From Hydractinia symbiolongicarpus (lineage: Eukaryota > Cnidaria > Hydrozoa > Anthoathecata > Hydractiniidae): a DNA stretch of 64,000 nucleotides. The DNA is taken from assembly GCF_029227915.1 (NCBI RefSeq), contig NC_079886.1:2914001-2978000 (forward strand). The letters run 5' to 3'. The position numbers were made by a program, and so were the translations under genes. Below, one piece after another: positions 52,966-61,200 of this stretch. Numbering within the stretch: position 1 is the stretch's first letter; every line of letters starts with the position of its first letter. The notes beneath the pieces were generated by a model. The model did not search any database and was not told the DNA's origin. It saw nothing but the letters and a program-made list of their open reading frames with translations.

Positions 52966-55201
52966 TTTTTAAATTATATTTTCACCACTAAAACGCATGA
53001 GACTTGTAGTTTTCAAAAATGTTTTCATTTTTGATGAGACGCTGAATAAAAGAAGTTTATTCGCCGGCAAACGAAAACCCGCGATTTCCTGTAAATCACG
53101 GGCTTGGCCCCATATAGTCGAATGTATACAAAGAAAGTACCCTGTGAGTAAACTGATTTTCAGAACGATTTTTTAAATTATTTTTTCACCACTAAAACGC
53201 ATAAGACTTGTAGTTTTCAAAATTGTTTTCATTTTTGATAAGACGCTGAATAAAAGAAGTTTAATTGCCGGCAAACGAAAACCCGCGATTTCCCGTAAAT
53301 CCGGTACTCGACCCGTATAGTCAAAAGTATACGAAGAAAGTACTCAAGGAGTAAACTCAGTTTCCGAACGATTTTTTAAATTATTTTTTCACCACTAAAA
53401 CGCATGAGAATTGTAGTTTTCAAAAATGTTTTTATTTTTGATGAGACGCTAAATAAAGGAGGATTAATCGCCGGCAAACGAAAACCCGCGATTTCCCGTA
53501 AATCCCGGACTCGGCCCGTATAGTCAAAAATATACAAAGAAAGTACCCAGGGAGTAAACTCATTTCCCGAACGATTTTTTAAATTATTTTTTCACCGCTA
53601 AAACGCATGAGACTTGTAGTTTTTAGAAATGTTTTCATTTTTGATGAGACGCTAAATAAAAGAAGTTTAATCGCCGGCAAACGAAAACCCGCGATTTCCC
53701 GTAAATCCCGTACTCGGCCCGTATAGTCAAAAGTATACAAAGAAAGTACCATGCGAGTAAATTCATTTCCCGAACGATTTTTTAAATTATTTTGTCACCA
53801 CTAAAACGCATGAGACTTGTAGTTTTCAAAATTAATTTCATTTTTGATGAGACGCTGAATAAAAGAAGTTTAATTGCCGGCAAACGAGAACCCGCGATTT
53901 CCCGTAAATCCCGTACTCGGCCCGTATAGTCAAAATTATACGAAGAAAGTACTCAAGGAGTAAACTCATTTCCCGAACGATTTTTTAAATTATTTTTCAC
54001 CGCTAAAACGCATGAGACTTGTAGTTTTCAAAAATGTTTTCATTTTTGATGAAACGCTAATATAAAGAACTTTAATCGCCGGCAAACGAAAACCCGCGAT
54101 TTCCCGTAAATCCCGGACTCGGCCCGTATAGTCAAAAGTATACAAAGAAGGCACCCTGCAAGTAAATTCATTTCCCGAACGATTTTTTAAATTATTTTTT
54201 CACCACTAAAACGCATAAGACTTGTAGTTTTCAAAATTAATTTCATTTTTGATGAGACGCTGAATAAAAGAAGTTTAATCGCCGGCAAACGAGAACCCGC
54301 GATTTCCCGTAAATCCCGTACTCGGCCAGTATAGTCAAAAGTATACAAAAAAAGTACCCAGGGAGTAAACTCATTTCCCGAATGATTTCTTAAAATATTT
54401 TTTCACCACTAAAACGCATGAGACTTGTAGTTTTCAAAATTATTTTCATTTTTGATGAGACGCTGAATAAAGGAAGTTTAATCGCCGGCAAACGAAAACT
54501 CGCGATTTCCCGTAAATCCCGTACTCGGCCCGTATAGTCAAAAGTATACAAAGAAAGTGCCCACGGAGTAAACTCATTTCCCGAACGATTTTTTAAATTA
54601 TTTTTTCACCACTAAAACGCATGAGACTTGTAGTTTTTAAAAATGTTTTCATTTCTGATGAGACGCTGAATAAAAGAAGTTTAATTGCCGGCAAACGAAA
54701 ACCCGCGATTTCCCGTAAATCCCGTACTCGGCCAGTATAGTCAAAAGTACCCAAAAAAAGTACCCAGGGAGTAAACTGATTTCCCGAATGATTTTTTAAA
54801 TTATTTTTTCACCACTAAAACGCATGTGACTTGTAGTTTTCAAAAATGTTTTCATTTTTGATGAGACGCTAAATAAAAGAAGTTTAATCGCCGGCAAACG
54901 AAAACCCGCGCTTTCCCGTAAAACCCGGACTCGGCCCGTATAGTCAAAAGTATACAAAGAAAGTACCCAGGGAGTAAATTCATTTCCCGAATGATTTTTT
55001 AAATTATATTTTCACCACTAAAACGCATGAGACTTGTAGTTTTCAAAAATGTTTTCATTTTTGATGAAACGCTAAATTAAAGAAGTTTAATCGCCGGCAA
55101 ACGAAAACCCGCGATTTCCCGTAAATCCCGCACACGGCCCGTATAGTCAAAAGTATACAAAAAAGTACCCAGCGAGTAAACTGATTTCCCGAATGATTTT
55201 T
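52966..55201 (+). repeat. 11-mer higher-order repeat, copy 1 (2232 bp)
   Basis: The first part (~52970-54046) recurs at ~55202-56279 with a 2232-bp shift (11 x 203 minus 1). Markers are CTCAGTTTCCGAACG, the AAATAAAGGAGG monomer (53449 and 55681), TTTTTAGAAATG and TTATTTTGTCACC. The remainder (~54047-55201) resembles the last part of the 28-mer unit (GCCCACGGAG, CATGTGACTTG). Confidence 0.8.
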
Positions 55202-55225
55202 TAAATTATTTTTTCACCACTAAAA

Positions 55226-56850
55226 CGCATGAGACTTGTAGTTTTCAAAAATGTTTTTATTTTTGATGAGACGCTGAATAAAAGAAGTTTAATCGCCGGC
55301 AAACGAAAACCCGCGATTTCCTGTAAATCACGGGCTTGGCCCCATATAGTCGAATGTATACAAAGAAAGTACCCTGTGAGTAAACTGATTTTCAGAACGA
55401 TTTTTTAAATTATTTTTTTACCACTAAAACGCATGAGACTTGTAGTTTTCAAAATTGTTTTCATTTTTGATAAGACGCTGAATAAAAGAAGTTTAATCGC
55501 CGGCAAACGAAAACCCGCGATTTCCCGTAAATCCGGTACTCGACCCGTATAGTCAAAAGTATACGAAGAAAGTACTCAAGGAGTAAACTCAGTTTCCGAA
55601 CGATTTTTTAAATTATTTTTTCACCACTAAAACGCATGAGAATTGTAGTTTTCAAAAATGTTTTTATTTTTGATGAGACGCTAAATAAAGGAGGGTTAAT
55701 CGCCGGCAAACGAAAACCCGCAATTTCCCGTAAATCCCGGACTCGGCCCGTATAGTCAAAAATATACAAAGAAAGTACCCAGGGAGTAAACTCATTTCCC
55801 GAACGATTTTTTAAATTATTTTTTCACCGCTAAAACGCATGAGACTTGTAGTTTTTAGAAATGTTTTCATTTTTGATGAGACGCTAAATAAAAGAAGTTT
55901 AATCGCCGGCAAACGAAAACCCGCGATTTCCCGTAAATCCCGTACTCGGCCCGTATAGTCAAAAGTATACAAAGAAAGTACCCTGCGAGTAAATTCATTT
56001 CCCGAACGATTTTTTAAATTATTTTGTCACCACTAAAACGCATGAGACTTGTAGTTTTCAAAATTAATTTCATTTTTGATGAGACGCTGCATAAAAGAAG
56101 TTTAATCGCCGGCAAACGAGAACCCGCGATATCCCGTAAATCCCGTACTCGGCCCGTATAGTCAAAATTATACGAAGAAAGTACTCAAGGAGTAAACTCA
56201 TTTCCCGAACGATTTTTTAAATTATTTTTTCACCGCTAAAACGCATGAGACTTGTAGTTTTCAAAAATGTTTTCATTTTTGATGAGACGCTAAATAAAAG
56301 AAGTTTAATCGCCGGCAAACGAAAACCCGCGATTTCCCGTAAATCCCGTACTCGGCCCGTATAGTCAAAAGTATACAAAGAAAGTACCCTGCGAGTAAAT
56401 TAATTTCCCGAACGATTTTTTAAATTATTTTTTCATCATTAAAACGCATGAGACTTGTAGTTTTCAAAATTAATTTCATTTTTGATGAGACGCTGAATAA
56501 AAGAAGTTTAATCGCCGGCAAACGAGAACCCGCGATTTCCCGTAAATCCCGTACTCGGCCCGTATAGTCAAAAGTATACGAAGAAAGTACTCAAGGAGTA
56601 AACTCATTTCCCGAACGATTTTTTAAATTATTTTTTCACCACTAAAACGCATGAGACTTGTAGTTTTCAAAAATGTTTTTATTTTTAATGAGGCGCTAAA
56701 TAAAGGAAGTTTAATCGCCGGCAAACGAAAACCCGCGATTTCCCGTAAATCCCGCACTCGGCCCGTATAGTCAAAAGTATACAAAAAAGTACCCAGCGAG
56801 TAAACTGATTTCCCGAATGATTTTTTAAATTATTTTTTCACCACTAAAAC
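55226..56850 (+). repeat. 8-mer higher-order repeat, left of the retrotransposon (1625 bp)
   Basis: The unit ends exactly at the insertion point. Its eight variants (CCTGTAAATCACGGGC, CTCAGTTTCCGAACG, GGAGGGTTAATCG, TTTTTAGAAATG, TTTTGTCACC, AAAATTATACGAAG, CATCATTAAAACG, AATGAGGCGCTAAATAAAGG) recur in the same order right of the element at a 4482-bp offset, which is 1625 bp once the inserted DNA is removed. Confidence 0.9.
56846..56850 (+). other. Left insertion junction / short target-site duplication (AAAAC)
   Basis: The last satellite bases before the element are AAAAC, and the first bases at the far side, merged with the poly(A) tail, are again AAAAC (59704-59708). The duplication is at most 5 bp and most of it cannot be distinguished from the tail. 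On the opposite strand the target reads GCGTTTTAGTG, so a TTTT stretch was available to prime reverse transcription from the poly(A) end. Confidence 0.6.
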
Positions 56851-56852
56851 AA

Positions 56853-59378
56853 TCAATTGATAATTTTAAAACGTTAATTGAACCTATTATATTGATCAAT
56901 AAAAACACCAGCAAAGCAGTATACCTCGTGGGGGATCTTAACCTCAATACACTTGATTACGAAACAAACAAAAACATCCAGTGTTTCTTCAACTTTATAT
57001 TTCAAAGTGGGTATATTCCTCTCATAAATAAACCAACCCGGGTAACTAAACAAAACGCTACAGTAATTGATCACATCATAACAAATTCATTTTGCGACAA
57101 AGAACTACATTCGGGTATTATCAAAACAGACATCTCTGATCATTTTCCCATCTTTATCACGTCCAATACAAACTTTGATAAACAGTCAAACCATGTAAAA
57201 ATAAAAACGCGAAAAATAAATGAAAATACAATAACGTTATTTAAGTATTTATTGGCTAAGGTAAAATGGGACGACGTGGTAAAAGGGAAAGATGCAAATG
57301 ACGCATATGATAGCTTTCTGAAAATTTTTTTGGAAGCTTATGATGCGGCATTTCCAGAAGAAATTAAGTTTATTAAGACCAAAACATTCTTTAATCCCTG
57401 CATGACTAGGGGCCTCCAAAAATCTTCCCGAAGAAAACAAAAACTATATGAAAAGTATTTAAGAAAGAAAACCTACGGGAATGAAACACTGTACAAAAAT
57501 TATAAAAACCTTTTTGAATTGATAAAAAAGCGTGCTAAGAATTTTTACTTCAATGAACAAATTAATAAATACAAACATAATGCAAGAAAAACATGGAATA
57601 TCATCAAGGAAGTGATTGGTAAAATAAAAATTAGAAGTAATAATTTTCCTTCAAAACTTGTAAACGACGAAAATGAAATTGAAGAACCATCTTTGATAGC
57701 TGAAGAATTTAACAATTTTTTCACTAAAGTGGGGCCGACCCTGGCGTCGAAAATAGGTCACAGTACAAAATCCTTTAAATCGTATTTGTCATATTATGAT
57801 AATGAAATAGAGAAAAAAGAGCTAAGTGAGGAGGAACTAGAAGCAGCATTTCATTCTTTGCAAATCAACAAAAGTCCTGGCTTTGATCAAATCAGCAGCA
57901 ATGTCTTAAAGAACTGTTTCAATGAACTAAAATCTCCACTACTGCATATATTTAATTCATCTCTAATTACAGGCATTGTTCCTAAAAAGTTAAAAATAGC
58001 TAGAGTTGTCCCAGTCTTTAAAGCAGGAGAGGTTTGTAAAGTATCTAACTACAGACCAATTTCAATACTCCCTTGCTTCTCGAAGATTTTAGAGAGAATC
58101 ATGTACAACAGGGTTTATTCTTTCTTGAACAATAACGATATTTTGTATAATAAGCAATTTGGATTTCAAGCAGGTCATTCAACTGATCACGCAATCATTC
58201 AGTTGAGTCAGGAAATATTTCAAGCCTTTGATGAGAATAAATTTACAATTGGGGTCTTTATTGATCTCAGTAAGGCATTCGATACAGTCAACCATGAGAT
58301 TCTATTAGAAAAACTAAAAAATTATGGCATAAGAAATACATATCTCGCATGGTTCAATAACTACCTCTTCGAAAGAAAACAATATATTTCTTATGACGAA
58401 GGAAATACTAACTACAGGATTATAACATGTGGAGTACCTCAAGGGTCAATTTTAGGGCCACTGTTGTTTCTTATTTATATCAATGATATATTTAGAGCAT
58501 CTAGTGTCTTAAATTCAATTTTATTTGCTGATGATACAAATTTATTCTTTACTCATAAAGATATAAACGTACTTTTTGAAACCACTAACCTAGAATTGGC
58601 TAAATTGGCTGATTGGTTTAAAGCGAATAAATTATCCCTTAACACTTCAAAAACTAGATATACCTTTTTTCACAAACTTAGTAAAAAAGATAAAATACCT
58701 CTTAGGTTACCTGGATTAGTTATTGATCATGTAAACATAAGAAGAGAATATTCAATGAAATTTCTTGGAGTTCTCCTAGACGAAAATTTAACTTGGAGAG
58801 AACATATTAAATTAGTGGAAAACAAAGTTTCCAAAAGCTTAGGAATCTTATATAAAGCCAGTTTCGCTTTGAATAAGAACTGCTTAAGAAGCATATATTT
58901 TTCCTTCATACACTGCTATTTAAACTATGCAAACATTGCATGGGGTAGCACTAATATAACAAAATTAAAAAAACTGCACATTCAGCAAAAACATGCCAGT
59001 AGGATTATATTACGACAGAACAAATGTTCCCATTCTAGACCATTGCTAAAAGAACTGGGTATTCTTAATGTATGTCAGCTAAACATTTTTCAAGTCCTTA
59101 TTTTCATGTATAAGATTAAAAATTTAATAGCACCAAATATATTCATTACATTATTTAAGAAAGTTCAACATAAATATCCAACTAGATTTTCAGGTGATAA
59201 TTTCCTTCGGCCAAAAATCATATCTAATGTAACAAAATTTTCAATATCAAACCGAGGCCCAAAACTCTGGAGCATGCTTCTAAACGATGAGATAAAAAGC
59301 ATTCCATCTACAAAACAATTTAAAATTGCACTAAGAAATCAGCTGTTACGAAGTAATAACGAACAAGTCTTCTTCTGA
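56853..59378 (+). CDS. Truncated ORF2: endonuclease remnant plus reverse transcriptase
   Basis: This frame encodes about 841 residues of a LINE ORF2 polyprotein, which nicks chromosomal DNA and copies the element RNA at the nick. It is open from the 5' junction to the TGA at 59376-59378. An upstream stop in satellite sequence lies at 56826-56828, and no ATG precedes the first domain. The codon at 56892 is TTG, so it is not a real start. The N-terminal ~100 residues are the end of an EEP (APE-type) endonuclease, with GDLN (56931-56942) and SDH (57135-57143). The reverse transcriptase follows: NKSPGFDQ (~57870), YRPISIL (from 58050), DLSKAFD (58263-58283), GVPQGS (58431-58448), the catalytic FADD (58524-58535) and FLGVLLDE (~58762). 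A ~200-residue C-terminal part carries YPTRFS and RGPKLW (59253-59270). Catalytic aspartates are present and no frameshift is seen. No RNase H domain is recognisable. The product cannot be autonomous without its 5' part. Confidence 0.93.
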   Translation, partial: SIDNFKTLIEPIILINKNTSKAVYLVGDLNLNTLDYETNKNIQCFFNFIFQSGYIPLINKPTRVTKQNATVIDHIITNSFCDKELHSGIIKTDISDHFPIFITSNTNFDKQSNHVKIKTRKINENTITLFKYLLAKVKWDDVVKGKDANDAYDSFLKIFLEAYDAAFPEEIKFIKTKTFFNPCMTRGLQKSSRRKQKLYEKYLRKKTYGNETLYKNYKNLFELIKKRAKNFYFNEQINKYKHNARKTWNIIKEVIGKIKIRSNNFPSKLVNDENEIEEPSLIAEEFNNFFTKVGPTLASKIGHSTKSFKSYLSYYDNEIEKKELSEEELEAAFHSLQINKSPGFDQISSNVLKNCFNELKSPLLHIFNSSLITGIVPKKLKIARVVPVFKAGEVCKVSNYRPISILPCFSKILERIMYNRVYSFLNNNDILYNKQFGFQAGHSTDHAIIQLSQEIFQAFDENKFTIGVFIDLSKAFDTVNHEILLEKLKNYGIRNTYLAWFNNYLFERKQYISYDEGNTNYRIITCGVPQGSILGPLLFLIYINDIFRASSVLNSILFADDTNLFFTHKDINVLFETTNLELAKLADWFKANKLSLNTSKTRYTFFHKLSKKDKIPLRLPGLVIDHVNIRREYSMKFLGVLLDENLTWREHIKLVENKVSKSLGILYKASFALNKNCLRSIYFSFIHCYLNYANIAWGSTNITKLKKLHIQQKHASRIILRQNKCSHSRPLLKELGILNVCQLNIFQVLIFMYKIKNLIAPNIFITLFKKVQHKYPTRFSGDNFLRPKIISNVTKFSISNRGPKLWSMLLNDEIKSIPSTKQFKIALRNQLLRSNNEQVFF

Positions 59379-59491
59379 AACAACACTACGTGTGATAATT
59401 AAACGCTTTCTTTTATTTAACATAACATTTAATATTTTATTAAGTTTTTAATTATCAATTTTTATTTGACGCTCTTTTTAATGACGGCTAT

Positions 59492-59532
59492 GTAAGGTGT
59501 GAGATGATAAGACTGCATAGTCTTCTACTTAC
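59492..59532 (+). other. Stem-loop in the retrotransposon 3' UTR
   Basis: AAGACT (59509-59514) and AGTCTT (59519-59524) form a perfect 6-bp stem around a GCAT loop. An outer GTAAG (59492-59496) can pair with CTTAC (59528-59532), leaving an asymmetric internal loop. Some LINE families use a 3' UTR stem-loop as the template-recognition site for their reverse transcriptase. That role is inference here. Confidence 0.55.
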
Positions 59533-59566
59533 TCCTGCCATTTTATTCTACGTACGTGATACAGTT

Positions 59567-59594
59567 ATGTATATATATATGTATATATATATAT
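59567..59594. repeat. TA-rich simple repeat in the 3' UTR
   Basis: Alternating AT/TA dinucleotides interrupted by two GTAT steps span 28 bp. It is a microsatellite-like tract within the element, not part of the satellite. Confidence 0.9.
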
Positions 59595-59684
59595 CCTAAT
59601 GTAGAAATTTATGCCTGTACTTATGTGTATGTAGAACTTGTATCTGTAATTTTGAAATAGTTGTATGTAAATTTCTTTTGGCGC

Positions 59685-59707
59685 AAAAAAAAAAAAAAAA
59701 AAAAAAA
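59685..59707 (+). other. Poly(A) tail of the retrotransposon
   Basis: A run of 23 A's follows GGCGC and leads directly into satellite CGCATGAG. The last four A's may be target sequence (AAAAC). An uninterrupted tail with no decay agrees with a recent insertion. Confidence 0.93.
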
Positions 59708-61200
59708 CGCATGAGACTTGTAGTTTTCAAAAATGTTTTCATTTTTGATGAGACGCTGAATAAAAGAAGTTTAATCGCCGGCAAACGAAAACCCGCGATT
59801 TCCTGTAAATCACGGGCTTGGCCCCATATAGTCGAATGTATACAAAGAAAGTACCCTGTGAGTAAACTGATTTTCAGAACGATTTTTTAAATTATTTTTT
59901 TACCACTAAAACGCATGAGACTTGTAGTTTTCAAAATTGTTTTCATTTTTGATAAGACGCTGAATAAAAGAAGTTTAATCGCCGGCAAACGAAAACCCGC
60001 GATTTCCCGTAAATCCGGTACTCGACCCGTATAGTCAAAAGTATACGAAGAAAGTACTCAAGGAGTAAACTCAGTTTCCGAACGATTTTTTAAATTATTT
60101 TTTCACCACTAAAACGCATGAGAATTGTAGTTTTCAAAAATGTTTTTATTTTTGATGAGACGCTAAATAAAGGAGGGTTAATCGCCGGCAAACGAAAACC
60201 CGCAATTTCCCGTAAATCCCGGACTCGGCCCGTATAGTCAAAAATATACAAAGAAAGTACCCAGGGAGTAAACTCATTTCCCGAACGATTTTTTAAATTA
60301 TTTTTTCACCGCTAAAACACATGAGACTTGTAGTTTTTAGAAATGTTTTCATTTTTGATGAGACGCTAAATAAAAGAAGTTTAATCGCCGGCAAACGAAA
60401 ACCCGCGATTTCCCGTAAATCCCGTACTCGGCCCGTATAGTCAAAAGTATACAAAGAAAGTACCCTGCGAGTAAATTCATTTCCCGAACGATTTTTTAAA
60501 TTATTTTGTCACCACTAAAACGCATGAGACTTGTAGTTTTCAAAATTAATTTCATTTTTGATGAGACGCTGAATAAAAGAAGTTTAATCGCCGGCAAACG
60601 AGAACCCGCGATTTCCCGTAAATCCCGTACTCGGCCCGTATAGTCAAAATTATACGAAGAAAGTACTCAAGGAGTAAACTCATTTCCCGAACGATTTTTT
60701 AAATTATTTTTTCACCGCTAAAACGCATGAGACTTGTAGTTTTCAAAAATGTTTTCATTTTTGATGAGACGCTAAATAAAAGAAGTTTAATCGCCGGCAA
60801 ACGAAAACCCGCGATTTCCCGTAAATCCCGTACTCGGCCCGTATAGTCAAAAGTATACAAAGAAAGTACCCTGCGAGTAAATTAATTTCCCGAACGATTT
60901 TTTAAATTATTTTTTCATCATTAAAACGCATGAGACTTGTAGTTTTCAAAATTAATTTCATTTTTGATGAGACGCTGAATAAAAGAAGTTTAATCGCCGG
61001 CAAACGAGAACCCGCGATTTCCCGTAAATCCCGTACTCGGCCCGTATAGTCAAAAGTATACGAAGAAAGTACTCAAGGAGTAAACTCATTTCCCGAACGA
61101 TTTTTTAAATTATTTTTTCACCACTAAAACGCATGAGACTTGTAGTTTTCAAAAATGTTTTTATTTTTAATGAGGCGCTAAATAAAGGAAGTTTAATCGC
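59708..61200 (+). repeat. 8-mer higher-order repeat, right of the retrotransposon
   Basis: It is collinear with 55226-56710, with the same diagnostic variants in the same order, and carries only a few substitutions (for example AAAACACATGAG near 60316 versus AAAACGCATGAG). After ~61200 the sequence switches to a monomer with CCCGGACTCGG and AAAAATATAC. This intact copy lacks the retrotransposon. Confidence 0.9.

Larger units (their letters stand above)
1..56850 (+). repeat. 203-bp satellite array, left block (~280 monomers)
   Basis: The sequence is an unbroken head-to-tail array. Taking CATGAGACTTG as the monomer start, the first six starts are at 121, 324, 527, 730, 933 and 1136, each exactly 203 bp apart, and the spacing holds through the block apart from marked irregular monomers. 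The monomer runs from a hairpin-bearing AT-rich part, through a CpG-rich part (GCCGGCAAACG, CCCGCGATTTCCCG, CTCGGCCCGTATAG), then GTATAC and AGTACCCAGGGAG, to an AT-rich tail (GATTTTTTAAATTATTTTTTCACCACTAAAACG split over its last ~33 bases). I saw no inverted copies. The window starts mid-monomer, so the left array edge is not here. I do not recognise the family by name. A 203-bp unit is close to a nucleosome repeat length, as for many centromeric satellites, but location is inference. Confidence 0.98.
59379..59684 (+). other. 3' untranslated region of the retrotransposon
   Basis: About 306 bp of AT-rich sequence lies between the ORF2 stop and the A-run. It contains a stem-loop, a TA-rich simple repeat and no AATAAA signal. 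The only variant signal I see is ATTAAA at 59398-59403, too far from the tail to be the usual one. Nothing in it resembles satellite. Confidence 0.85.
56851..59703 (+). mobile_element. 5'-truncated non-LTR (LINE) retrotransposon, Jockey/CR1-like
   Basis: This is the only non-satellite DNA in the window. Satellite sequence stops after CCACTAAAAC at 56850 and resumes after a run of A's with GCATGAGACTTG, so the element sits cleanly in one monomer. From left to right it holds the end of an endonuclease domain, a complete reverse transcriptase, a C-terminal region, a ~306-bp 3' UTR and a poly(A) tail. The first reading frame (nucleic-acid-binding protein) and most of the endonuclease are missing, the usual result of incomplete target-primed reverse transcription. 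The sequence is visibly unlike the satellite, with an AT-rich third codon position. Assignment to the Jockey/CR1 group rests on the endonuclease type, the FADD box, the GVPQGSILGPLLF block and the C-terminal RGPKLW motif. The poly(A) tail favours Jockey-like over typical CR1, but I cannot settle the clade. Confidence 0.95.

Noticed and set aside
500-56000. Dozens of similar 60-135-codon open frames on both strands throughout the satellite
   Set aside because: They are the same stop-poor monomer read in successive frames. The period of 203 shifts the frame by two each time. Length variants (minus 79, minus 38, plus 43, minus 143 bp) are never multiples of 3. Open frames appear on both strands over the same bases. 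No domain is recognisable, so I do not call them genes.
56892-56894. Apparent start codon of the reverse transcriptase frame
   Set aside because: The codon is TTG and the frame stays open upstream to the element junction, with endonuclease sequence already under way. It is a truncated internal position, not an initiation site.
56874-57440. Minus-strand open frames of 60-66 codons inside the retrotransposon
   Set aside because: They overlap the 2.5-kb reverse transcriptase frame in antisense and show no motif. They are shadows of the real frame.
59567-59594. TA-rich tract as a centromere or origin signal
   Set aside because: It occurs once, within the retrotransposon 3' UTR, and is an ordinary simple repeat.
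59678-59890. Open frame starting at the poly(A) tail and running into satellite
   Set aside because: It begins with TTG, reads the A-run as lysines and then a satellite frame. It is a junction artefact.
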